A stretch of DNA of 64,000 bases, taken from positions 29,592,650 through 29,656,649 of the forward strand of contig NC_134026.1 of the NCBI RefSeq assembly GCF_964204645.1, read 5' to 3'. The stretch comes from Tubulanus polymorphus (lineage: Eukaryota > Nemertea > Palaeonemertea > Tubulaniformes > Tubulanidae). A program made the position numbers and the translations under genes. Below the pieces are notes generated by a model. It worked only from the letters and a program-made list of their open reading frames with translations. It made no database searches and was not told the origin of the DNA. Numbering within the stretch: the first letter of the stretch is position 1; each line of letters begins with the position of its first letter. This document shows positions 51,701-62,500 of the stretch, in pieces.

Positions 51701-54700
51701 TAATAAAGGTACAGTACTGCAATGAGAATAAATCATCCAGACCACATTTCTAAAATTTCATAGCTTCAAACACAAAACTTAAAATTTCATTAATTTTCCA
51801 AAATTATTAATTACTAATTTCCATAACTTTTCCAGGATCTTCAGGACTAGTACGAACCCTGTAAATAGGGACAGTAACATCTTCATGTTTTATTCACGTG
51901 CTCATTTTCATTGCATATATCATTTAAACATAGACGTTCCCACCTCCCACAACCAAAATAATCTATCATATATTTCTTAAATATCTATTAAGCAGGAGAA
52001 AAGTGAAACCTAGCGGTTGAGCAGGTCGACTAGATATGAATTAGTTCAGAAATACACCACTAAGCGTCACTACCTCCTGATCAATGACAAGCCCCGATCA
52101 CTTACAGCTTTTGGTATCTCCCAATAATGAAGGCCATTAAAGTTGTCCTGTTCAGTGACTGTATCAGTTATAATACCGCACTGAGGTTCAATCCAACATT
52201 CTGTTATTATCTGTAATTGTCCGTCTGCTTCTGTACTCTCCAGTGGTTCATCATCTAATAGTTCATCTTCAGACATACTACAAATATTCAAATCATTCCA
52301 TCTTCTAAGATACGAATTACTGAAGACACTATCCCCCATTTCACAAATTCCATAACACAAAATTCCATGTCTTAGTGGAATTCCAGACATTCCACTAAGT
52401 TTGTCTTAGACTGGTCTTAAGTCTAAGCCCTGTCTATGGAACCGGCCCCAGGTCTGTAGCCACCCTGATCAATTCAGTGTTATGGTACGGAAACCGTCAG
52501 CATCATTTATGAAAAGTTAAGCCAAAATTTCTACCTTTCGCTGCGTACTGTGTTTATAAATGGAGGAAATATGACGTATTGCATGACACATCCTGACATA
52601 TCAGAATCATCAGTTGTTTCATTATTAGATTGAGTATCTGAGCAGCTATCAGCAACATTTGACTTCATTAAACTCGATGAATTCTGAAATTATAATAACA
52701 AACAGTAAGAACAGATGAAATTAATATAATTCTAATTTAAATATCCTATCATTAGACAAACAGAATCTATAAGGTTACGGACACTTACTTTCATTTGAAG
52801 TTCAAGAACCAAATTCACTATACCAGATGCAGCATGGGCGAAATTAAATCCCTCTTGAAGTCGAATTCTGAAATATGAAATGCCTCAAATATTAAAATGG
52901 ATTCTGAGTCAGCAAAAATTATGATAAAGTCGAAACATCGAATAAACTACTAGCTCAAGAAAACACCTCAGACTTTCATTTTTCATTCTTAGAGTCGGAT
53001 TTTCATCTTAACACTTCATATTGAAGTTCGATTTCAAAATCAAACCCCCTGTTTCGCTCCCGGCAGGTGTGGTGGGTCTGTAAGGGACACTCAATCGAAA
53101 AATCAAACAAAATTTACCAGCCAAATAAATAAATAATGGGGACAATCCCTATTTTAAGATAAAAAAAAAACTCTTACTTGGCTAATGTTGAGAGAACTCT
53201 TCCTACAGCTTGCATCGTTATAGATACATGACTAGTATTCTGTATGGACCAGATCCAGCGGTGATGATGATGATATCGACTGAGAGCGGTGAACATACTA
53301 GAAGCCGCTTTCGATTGCGAGTTCTGATGATAATGCGCTCCGTAACTCGGGTAACTCGTTCCACCATCGTCGATAGTCAGGAAACTACGCGGAACTCTTT
53401 CATATCTATTGAGAATAAAACGGGTAAGAATAGCAGTACATCATCCAACTAGAACTAGAGAACACAATAGGTAAGAGAAAAACCCACAAAACTTTATTTC
53501 AACATTTCAACAATTGCTACGAGCCATTTTCAAAACTGATCTATACCCAAAAACAGTATCAACAATAGCAAAGGTTACAATTGTTTGTAATAAAACACTT
53601 TTGAAAACAGCTAGTAGTATATGTAATTGAAACGTTAATAGTTCATAAAACTTAAACTTCTTAGTTTTTATTTTGATTGTGGGGTCTCCGATATACGAAC
53701 ATAGATAGTCACTTGCCTAATGAAAACCATTAGAGAAAACACGCTAGACCTGTTCTTACCTCAGTAACATTTTCTCAACAGGTTTATCAAGTAATATACA
53801 GCAGCATATTTCAGACCAAGCTCGCTGCAGCGGAGGACGTTTTATTTCTCTTGAAACAACAGATCGACGCCGGCCCATCAATGATTTCGTTTTCTCATCT
53901 TTAGTTGGTCCGCGTTGAGGAAAAACTAAGTTACTGATTTTGCTTTTGAGTTCATTCACGATCTACAACAAGAATATAACAGATAATTCAATAATTTCAG
54001 ACGATTTATGTAGAATTTACCTGTCAGAAAAACACGTTACCTCATTACGCTTGTGCCCGGGAGTTCCACCCATGAACGCCAGTCGCAGTACAATACACGG
54101 CGATTTACCCGTCCATCGAATCAGGTAAAACGACTCCGGTTTCTCCGGCTCACTTGAAAAATAAGAAAATTCTTAACTGACATATCGGTCTCACAGAACA
54201 TTTCATACCTAGATATCTCTAGATTAGGGACTGACCTGTACAGAAATTTGATGTATGAATGATTCTCCATGAGGACGAATGTACTCCAATCACGCAGTAG
54301 ATTATTCAAAGCAGTTAATGCCTGTCTACACTGAACACCGTTGTATCTTCCACTAGAGTTCGGTACGTGTAAATACTTGGGTAATGGTAAATCATGTTCT
54401 AATATGATCCCGATACGATGTGTATGCATCCACTTTTGCCTATAATACAAAACCATTTTTAGTTTGGCTCAGTTTCATGTGGAAAATGAAGCGGAATTCA
54501 TTCAAACATTTCATAGATTTAGAAGATTCATTTTTACCAGATATTGATGTCCAACATAACCACAGGTTTCCAATAAGAAGCAAACTGTGACAGCAACGTA
54601 TCCCTACAATTCAGTAGATTCATGATTTTTAGCATCAGCAATTTTTTCCTCGAATTCGTAAATCAATACTTACTTCGAACTTTGCTGTATGGATAGTTGA

Positions 54701-57700
54701 ATATTTGCCGAGTTTGGAGGCAAATAAAATAGAGGCATTCCATTCTTGATACTTTCCGGTACGGAATAGTTTGACGAGTTTAATGGAAATGATTGTAGAT
54801 GCACTAACAGATGATCTGTCTGCGATAACCTAAAAATAACACGGATCAAAACTAAAAACACTCTCTAATTCATATCAAGGATTGATGTTAGGTTCGTTAA
54901 TTACCCTTGTAGATACTGCCAGAATTTCTTGAACACAGCTATTCTATGAGTGCTTTTGATCGGTATTTTACGCGGCCACGTCACGTCATGTAGGAAATCA
55001 TAGCTACCTTCCAACACTATCTCTACGTGCGTGTGCCTTCTGCGAATTGATCAATTCAACACATTTCGTATCTCAATAAGTACAATTGATAAATTTACGC
55101 ACGATTTCACTTTAACATCTGGTCAGGATTATAACTTACTTGCCAGAGGTCAGCGGCCAAGCGGATGAGGCTATGTATTCCACTTTAGCATTGTGTGACC
55201 AAGGCAGCAAAAGATGAACCTCTAATTGTGTTTCATCTGTAAATCAATAGTTGAAAAGATCAATAAAACCAAAACATGATCAATGATGAATGAGGGATCA
55301 CATTTATTATGTCAGGAATTCAGACAATTTTCTTTCATTTTTCACACATTTTCATAATTTTTCAGATTCTTCAATTTTCAGACATATGAACTCATGAATC
55401 TTCACATTTTTGACAAGACAATTTTCTTGAATTTTTTTTTGCAGATTTTTCACATTTTTAGAAAACATTTTTGTAAACAGAATAGTAAATCTCTCACATT
55501 TCCTACGTCAATCTAATTCCTGGCTAGTAAGACTTACTTTTACTGAATATAACATCTTTAATCGTGTATCCCTCGCGTAAACGAACGTACATCAAACTGA
55601 ATATCGACGCTGCATATTTAGCTTCACAATGAGTCTTCCTTAACATCGGCATGTCACAGTTATACGTCTGAATCGGTTTATCTATATCTGGTGACAACTG
55701 CCTCCTAAAATGAAACACACCAAAAAACCTTTTATTCATAATAAACTCATAAAACCGAATCGATGTGGAGTAAAATTATACCTGTTGATGACGGCTAAAT
55801 CTTCGCTGAATTCATCACTTGTATTGTGTTTAAGATTATCAATTTTAAATCCTTCTAATCCTTTCTGAAAGTTCCAAGTGAACAGGGCTCGATGAAACAC
55901 ATTCATTACTTTATCTTCACTTTCAACCTTCAAATAAACAAATATACAACAGATTAAACAGCGAATTCTTCTTTGAAAGAAGAAAGTCAATGAAGTGGAT
56001 AGATGCTGAAAATGTAGGTACCACTGGTCGACTGGACGCGAGGTAAGCTCCAAACGTTGCAGTCGCAATGAACTGCATCAATTCTGTATAGGGTACGTCA
56101 CCGAAACCACAAGACGTCGGATTATTATCACTGATCTGTACGAATGAACAAGCTACAGTCGATCGTCTGAGTTGTGACATTAATCCTTCGAATACCATCG
56201 TATCCGGTACACTTATTCTACCATCGGTGATTACTACTATTCCTACAATAATTACAACAGTAAGATACCAGTTATTTAAGGTTCTGGGCCCAGTTTCACA
56301 AAAAAGTTTAACTCACATTTTTGGTGTAACAGTAATACTGGTAAACCTTAAACTTTTCCATAAAACTGCACCTTGGCCTGTAGTGTGTTAATGATTTAAA
56401 GCATGCTTTAAAAACTCGTTTTCATCAAAGAAATTTAGTTGATATTTGACTTGTGTCTGTTTTATTCAGCATGTAAGGTGCAACTCCATCTTGATTTTCA
56501 AATTCTATGTAAAGCGCTTTAGAGCCTCATAGGAATAATAAGCTTTAAGTTAGTATGATGAGAATGAATGAATATGTGATATAAGTGACAAGGAACCTGC
56601 GCTAGAATTTTCCGGTAACAATTGTAGAGCTAAGATACTGTATCGCAGCATGTTTACGAAGCCTGCATCCGGTGTGATGATCTTAATAGCTTCTTTCGGC
56701 GATTCGGGTCTTTCAATCAGATCATCGAATAAACCTCCAGTAATAATCTGATCGTCCTCATCGTCAAACATCTAGCAAAATATATCATATCAAATCTTCA
56801 GGTTCGCTTAATTATCCGCGGTAACGTGCGGTAGGCATCGAAAAACTTACATCTGGATCATCTCCCGGTAAAACTTCAGCTAGTTTCATAGCGCAACAGT
56901 TCTCAAATCGGTCCAATAGGTGGTGCACGTGTGCTAGAAATTCTTCAACATTGTTGCGGGTCAGAATGTAGCCTTGAACTAACACCTAAATGAGTTTTAT
57001 CAAATTCATAGCAAGAGCTCTACGAAAATAATTGTTGGAATACGAAGACGAGATGTATTAATACAGACCTGATGTATTTTAGGTGAAACTAAAGGAGTAT
57101 AGGCAATCACTGTAACGTATAATAGTGGTTTATATACCATATTACACGCTGGTATACAAAACTAAAAACAAAAATAGATACGTCGATTATTTCTATTGAT
57201 TTAGAATTCTGTTTGAGACTTCAATAAATTCTTACCGATTGCACAATACCGCGTATAACATTCTTTAACGCTTTAAACGCTTGCGATATCAGAACATCCC
57301 CAGACTTTATATCCTAAATGTATAAACATCCATATCATTATATGAAATCTATCAACATCTTAGAATTCCTAAATATGATACAAAATATGAAAAGAAATAT
57401 TTCTCTCAAGTACTTACGACGCATGCCACCGACGGACTCAAATCAAGAGCGAATACAAATCGATATTTTCTAGCGAGAAACGTCACGATGGTCGACGGCG
57501 TCAAACGATATCGATATTTCTTATCATTATTCGGAGTGATTTTGATCGGCTCTTTCGGTAATATCGATAATATACTGAGTTCATCTTTGTGTTCATCCTG
57601 AAAATATTCAAGGAAAATTTTCTAGGCCTCTTCGGTGCGACAAATATACATAACACATCCATAAAACTATAGACAGAGTTAATTATAACTTACAAGAGGT

Positions 57701-58019
57701 TTATCAGGTATAAAATCTAGATTTGTGTTGAGATGTTTGAAGAACCATGCCGCTCTTATATTCCTCGATATACGATATTCTTTTTTCATTAACAGGTACA
57801 CATGACCTGCTTCGACAACCTGTAAATATATCATCAATACAATAATCTCTCCTTTCAGCAGTTCGCAACAAACAGTGTCTCTGCTGCCAGGGCCAGTGCT
57901 GGTGTGGTGAACTGTCAGTGTCAGTTGTCAGTCAGTTAAACAAATCAGTTTTAAGACATTGGCATTTGATTGACAATACGTACTTCAGTTTCAGGTGGTT
58001 TAACCTCATTCTCCGCCAT
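28862..58019 (-). CDS. SZT2: SZT2, large subunit of the KICSTOR complex
   Basis: The start ATG is at 58017-58019 and the stop at 28862-28864. First exons: 57984-58019, 57694-57819 ([20 protein letters not shown], a hallmark of the SZT2 N-terminus) and about 57419-57598 ([17 protein letters not shown]). Later ones include about 56850-56987 ([16 protein letters not shown]), 56596-56771, 56020-56244 ([28 protein letters not shown]), 55540-55704, 54236-54438 ([20 protein letters not shown]), 53759-53962, 53181-53404, 52100-52290, 46180-46535, 44560-45789, 44140-44380, 43270-43600 ([14 protein letters not shown]), 42965-43190 ([11 protein letters not shown]), 41580-42240, then dozens of short exons to the last, 28862-29011. 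SZT2 (about 3,400 aa in vertebrates) is the scaffold of KICSTOR with KPTN, ITFG2 and KICS2; it brings GATOR1 to the lysosome to switch off mTORC1 when amino acids are scarce. Acidic Ser-rich linkers around 43.2-45.7 kb look disordered. Confidence 0.95.
30632..30771. mobile_element. 140-bp MITE with GGGGCC termini in an SZT2 intron
   Basis: The ends are inverted copies over about 21 bp (GGGGCCAGTTGCACAGTCG at the left; two mismatches at the right). Inside are repeated CTTAAG-centred motifs such as GACTGGTCTTAAGTC that also fold on themselves. The right half is present again at about 52398-52450 in another SZT2 intron, ending in the same GGCCCC. Confidence 0.8.
32769..33160. repeat. Composite repeat: 145-bp tandem units plus a GAC-rich tail and terminal hairpin
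   Basis: Two copies of a unit of about 145 bp start at 32769 and 32914; each contains the near-palindrome TTTGCATAATTTATGCAAAA followed by ATGGCTCT and TAGGCACTCCCC. After the second unit comes a (GGAC)n/(GAC)n tract (33088-33117) and a hairpin at 33130-33160 with a 10-bp perfect stem, AGCTCCGCTG against CAGCGGAGCT. The same terminus, GAGCGGAGCTAAAAA, recurs at 36775-36789, which marks this as the end of a mobile repeat family. Confidence 0.8.
33495..33764 (+). mobile_element. 3' end of a 5'-truncated non-LTR retrotransposon
   Basis: Codons 33495-33590 give [14 protein letters not shown]...[10 protein letters not shown] and a stop, which is the C-terminal tail typical of LINE reverse transcriptase ORFs (W-N-x-LP, then a helix ending in LK...LF). 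The 3' UTR has GTAAAGCGCTTTAGAGC and AAGGCGCTATATAAAT, and ends in a (TAA/AAT)n tail from about 33706. It lies antisense in an SZT2 intron. The class is probably L2/CR1-like. Only this tail remains, so it is not active. Confidence 0.8.
44463..44489. repeat. (GAATA)n pentanucleotide microsatellite
   Basis: About five tandem copies of AGAAT/GAATA in an SZT2 intron beside the 44560-45789 exon. Confidence 0.9.
46085..46145. repeat. Solo arm copy of the 17.3-kb fold-back element
   Basis: GATGCCATCAGGTTC-like sequence (ATGCCATCAGGTTCAAATCC) followed by GCCGAGGGAGGATG matches the right arm of the element at 17512-17612, without a second inverted arm nearby. It lies in an SZT2 intron. Confidence 0.6.
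47345..47361. repeat. Run of 17 G residues
   Basis: An uninterrupted G17 tract followed shortly by T-rich DNA. Homopolymers like this are slippage-prone and the exact length may be an assembly artefact. Confidence 0.9.
50330..50402 (+). repeat. tRNA-derived SINE head or tRNA pseudogene
   Basis: A Pol III A-box-like TGGTCTAGTGG (50336-50346) and B-box GGTTCAAGTCC (50380-50390) are spaced as in a tRNA, with a 4-bp T-stem CAGG/CCTG. The acceptor stem does not pair (GCCCGGT against TATAGTA) and the anticodon stem is poor, so it is not a working tRNA. It is best read as the tRNA-related head of a short retroposon. Confidence 0.6.
52398..52450. repeat. Truncated copy of the GGGGCC-ended MITE
   Basis: It shares the CTTAGACTGGTCTTAAGTCT block and the GGAACCGGCCCC terminus with the right half of the element at 30632-30771; the left half is missing. 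It lies in an SZT2 intron. Confidence 0.7.
56287..56385. repeat. Degenerate fold-back element with GGGCCCAGTTTCAC ends
   Basis: The left end GGGCCCAGTTTCACAAAA and right end (complement of AAACTGCACCTTGGCC) are imperfect inverted copies, with AAAGTTTAA shared in both arms. It lies in an SZT2 intron and resembles a palindromic MITE family. Confidence 0.5.
56395..56545 (+). mobile_element. Degraded LINE 3' end
   Basis: The stretch holds TTAAAAACTCG..., readable as a LINE C-terminal LKTRF, a stop, then TGTAAAGCGCTTTAGAGCC, the same 3' UTR motif as in the LINE tail at 33495-33764. It appears to be an older relative in another SZT2 intron. Confidence 0.5.
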
Positions 58020-58576
58020 CACTCTGTCCCATGTGAATATCAATTATTCAATTTAACAGTTCTGAAAACACATTTCCATAATAAACCAAACCAGACCGTG
58101 AAACTTGTCAAAATCGACATTTTGTCTTGGCGCGCCGTCTAGTGTTTGTGTAGAGTAAACGTTAAAACGCGGATCTAAGAGTTGAAAGTTTCGGAACGCG
58201 CCTCGGACAAGGCGCACCATTACGCCCGGACCAGAAGCTCGGCAACACCGAAAAAGACAACGTGCGCTTCCATTTCGTACTCGATTGCTTTTTTTTTCAG
58301 AAAAAAAGATTGGTTGCATTCGTGACATGAATTGTATGGTAAGAAGCGATAAGCTGACATACCTTTGGAGTCAATCTGGTAGCAGGTACTACCCAGTGCG
58401 CGTTTTGGTTTGGTATCGTTATCTTTTGAATATTGCATTAGTTTTATTAAGAACGGATAATTTGCCATTTTTTGGGCAGGGTATTCTGGGAACCAATAGT
58501 CGAATAACCACGAAACTTCTGACGAGAGAATCGACATAAGTTCGAAACCCACTTTGGCAACCACTTTATGCCGGCT

Positions 58577-58785
58577 CCCTCGATTGTCGCGATCAGCTCC
58601 GACACCGCTCCTAAACCCTCGATTGCCACAAGCAGCTCGGCCGACACCGCTCCTAAACCCTCGATTGCACGGTTTTACCGACAACATCAGTTCTTACCCT
58701 CGATTGCCACAATCGACCAGGTCTGACACTGGGCCTTAACCATCGATTGCGGCCATCATCAGTTGTCGCACTGCTACTACTTTGC
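58577..58785. repeat. Degenerate minisatellite, about five units of 39-43 bp
   Basis: Units start at 58577, 58616, 58658, 58697 and 58740 with CCCTCGATTG (CCATCGATTG in the last) and share the following CAGCTC..GACACCGCTCCTAAA pattern, decaying to the right. The unit lengths are not all multiples of three, so coding use is unlikely. Confidence 0.85.
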
Positions 58786-59351
58786 CCCTGTCGAACTGCC
58801 GCACTAGGGACACCGCTCCGTCCGACACTGTTCGAAAAGCCCTGAATGAATTTATGCGCTTCGAAACATTCCGGGTCCTGTATCACCTTATTTGCCGTGC
58901 GATCTGGCGCGATGTACCGGGTCGGAATAAAGGATGTCTCGAATGACCGGGCAAGTAAATGGGCCTTGCGCAGGAGCAAGCGTCAGTGTCGGAAACTTAC
59001 TGCGGCCAGTTGCATCCATCCAACTAACGAATCGACCTCCTGAACCTGGATCGAGAAACATTTCCAATGTTTCAGGGTGAAAAACTGAAGTTGAAATTTT
59101 ACTCTCAGCTCAGTGGAACCGAGAGCCGTAATAAGCAATTGCTTGGGTGCCGACGTAGACCCAGTGATTCGCATAAGTCGTAGGATTCTACCACGATGTT
59201 GGTAAATAGTAACAGTTGTTACTAAAGGTTAAGTAGTTATTGCTCCTCAGCGATTATGTTGTACGGGTTAATTAGACAGATCGGTGCTATATGTGTCTAG
59301 TCTGGCGTCTTTGTGTCGCCACCTACAAAAATACTCATTTCTACAGCCACG

Positions 59352-59549
59352 ATGTCTGAAACTCGTCTGTACGAAGAGGAACATAAACTCAGTATCACCA
59401 GCAATTATTGTAGACCCTATCGCGAGCGTTTTGGAAAAGAAAAAAGTTTTGTTGTTTATCCTAAAAATATTCAGCTTTTAGAAAATAAAGTTTACAAACT
59501 CCACCGGAATTTTTATGGACTGCGGAACTCTTTTTCGTCGTTCGATTGA
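59352..59549 (+). CDS. Small hypothetical ORF upstream of SZT2 (65 aa)
   Basis: It opens MSETRLYEEEHKLSITSNYC and has a charged, protein-like composition with a basic, aromatic-rich C-terminal half. No signal peptide, domain or family is recognised. It could be the first exon of a gene reading rightward, a small gene, or chance. Confidence 0.2.
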   Translation: MSETRLYEEEHKLSITSNYCRPYRERFGKEKSFVVYPKNIQLLENKVYKLHRNFYGLRNSFSSFD

Positions 59550-62500
59550 AAAAAACTGTCTGTTAATTCTTTTTCCCGCCTTTAACTGATTAGTTATCGC
59601 AGTAATAAAACTACTGGCGCGCAGTTACATTGCTCATCGATTAGTTAAATAACTTCAAACAATCTGCATTTCTAATGGGGCAATTATGTACCATGACAAG
59701 CATGGCGCCAGCTAGTTGGCATCTTCCGACTTCACAGGAATGTATGCGCGCACGATTTGTTATAACATAAGAACGGTCGGGCAGAAAGTTACTTTCATCG
59801 TTCAAGCTTGCAGTTAAAACATTTCTACAGAAAAAGCGTTTTCAAATTGCTGTTATGTTTAAAGAAAAATATTTAAGAATGAAATCGTGGAATTGCGCAA
59901 CGCGATCAGAAACGTATCAAATGATAATGAAAAGAATGAGAGGATTTACGCCAGTTTCTTCCTTTTACAAAATAAAATTTTCCTTAAAATAAATAGAGAC
60001 GAAAAAAGGAACCATTTATTGCAGCTGAATCTGGATGTGAATAGTCTGTGACGGCCATGTACCGGTAGTTGTGTATTATTGTCGCAGGGAGGTGCGCTGG
60101 TGTTATTAAGCTAGACTGGGACAGGTTTGATCTCGACCCGCATACAGCGAACACAGCGATACAAAATATCACAAGAGTCGCCAGTATTTTGTTTATTTGG
60201 TCTGATTTACAGTTTCGGTCAACAAATTCGTGTGTACCCGTTCGGTAGGCGATGCGCCGGTTTGAACCTCGACGTCCGTGAGTCTGTTCGCGCGGCAATA
60301 TTTATTACTAATGACTGTATACTTTGCGTGGCGTCTTACAAACGCATAATTACTAGAATCACAATTAGCTACCGTTATCTTCAAGCTGCGCACTAAATAT
60401 ATGAAACAATTTTCTGGTCTCGGTGTATGCCTTGTTTATAAACAGATGTTGGCGTGAGTTTGTTTAATTCTCATCAGGGGTAACTAGATAGGTAAACAGT
60501 TTGTTTAACATGTCATCAACTCATAGCTGAGGTAAGATAAATGGAAGTAGCTGTAGCGACTCGTCTGAGAGACCCTGATCTCCACGTGTCGGCGACGGGA
60601 GGTTAGAATAACCTGGCTCCATCCTGCTGTTTGTAACATTCGTATAAAAAAAACAGATACATCATTTCTCGACTGAAGCTTATTTTGCGGTTGTTGATTG
60701 ATGGATAGATAACGAATTAGTCGCTTGTAAAACACTTTACAATCTCAGAATCAAAACTCACCTATACCATCGACTCCGTGCATATACTCTCCAGCACTTA
60801 ATCAAAATAATGAATTTCATCGTCATATGCATTGTTTCCCAGAATATAAAGAATCGCTTTAACTTTCGGTATGAAACGTTGAGGATAAAGAAGTTGTGTG
60901 AATGGAATGATTTTTACTCGTAAAACATTAAAAGACATAAACGTTTTGAGACGAGATTGAAAATGGAATCAGTTGGGTTTTCGCGAACATTCTTTCGAAG
61001 AGAATTCTGTAATGCTCAGATTCGGCGCTCCAAATAAACACACGATTTTTTTTTAGTAATGAGCGATTGTGAACATCTAATTTACGGAAGCTCACCTTTG
61101 AGAGCGAATAGCCGTCAAGCTCATATAAAACTATTATCGGTTGCTTTATTACTTCCAAACTCAGTGGGATATGACTTCCTTAAATACAGCTATTCATTGA
61201 AAATTACGGCTCTATTTCTCTCAAAGAGCAATCGTGCGTTATTTGTTCAAGTTTTAAAATTGCTTCTCGTGCAGTAATTATGAGATTATTTGATTTTCTA
61301 AACGCAGTTAAGTGATCCTACCATGAAACATTCATTATTACAACGCTTAATGCTAAGCACACAATCAATTCAGATTTCAGTTTACCGAATCGGGGCTAAT
61401 ATGAACTTTCTCTCCGCATGAAGTAACCGATATTGGATTCGACTGCGATATTGCTTTCTTTATAGCCATATTATCTCATTAGGTGCTATTAGTTCTGTAA
61501 GAAATTGGTAATAGTCAATTTGAAGGCACAGCGTTTCGCGTACAATGCTCTAAATTGCATAAATGACACAAACCGGATGTTCTGAGTAGCCATGCTAACC
61601 ACGTGATTATTTCTCCAGGCTTATCACTACTTCCGGCGCGTGTATTGCAGGCGTAATCGAGCGGCTATGAGATTATTGTGACTGTAATTGAATCGAAAAC
61701 GATTCTTTACATTTACTTATTAATGGGATTATAATGAAAACTTTATACACATACAGTTCGCCCGTTCGCGTTTGGTAGGGCGCCTTTATTACTGGCACGG
61801 ACAGCGCTAATTACCCTGTTATTGGAGACTTTTCAGAAATACAGGACATTCGGTCAAATCATTGTTCCTATTCCACGTGATTAAACATCGACATCGGAAC
61901 TCCCGTTGTGCCTTAGATTTCAATTGAAGCCGTTTACAATTGAATTTTAATTGCAATCGCACGAAATCTCAATTGCACGTCAGTAGGCTGTCCGGGTAGT
62001 GACCAAATTCTACTGCTCCAAGGCTTTGTGCTTGTATATAGCATATATAAACACCATCCACAACCCGAACGTTTTGAAGTTGGGATGAAAAGTTTTAAAT
62101 GTATCTTAACAATGATACGAATATTTCCTTTTCGTAGCTATCGTGACTAAAATGTGAAAAGAATAGACTTTTGAAAAAATCAGAAATTAAGAGATATAGA
62201 ATTGAGTCTTTTATTTAGTTGTTCTCACACTAGAGATTGGATGCATTACTAGGAAAAACTTCAAAGTAAAACCGTCTTTATATTTGGAGAACTAGCAGAC
62301 ACGTCTATACGAGACGGCTAGATTTAAATACCGGTTCAGAAACTTCGGTAATTGATACCCTCTCATTAAAATAATCATATATTCATGCTCGATTTGATTA
62401 GTGAAGAGTCTCGACGTGTAGTATGCCTCCGCGTCTCCAAAACTACCATGTATCATTTGTATTATTATAATTGTTAACTCCTCCATTAAATTGTATTGAA

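Larger units (their letters stand above)
46560..52090 (-). other. Large (about 5.5 kb) SZT2 intron
   Basis: No SZT2 exon is seen here. The intron contains a 17-base G run (47345-47361), a tRNA-like SINE head at 50330-50402, a weaker tRNA-like stretch near 47155-47225 and otherwise AT-rich unique-looking DNA. It separates the N-terminal third of SZT2 from the rest. Confidence 0.6.
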
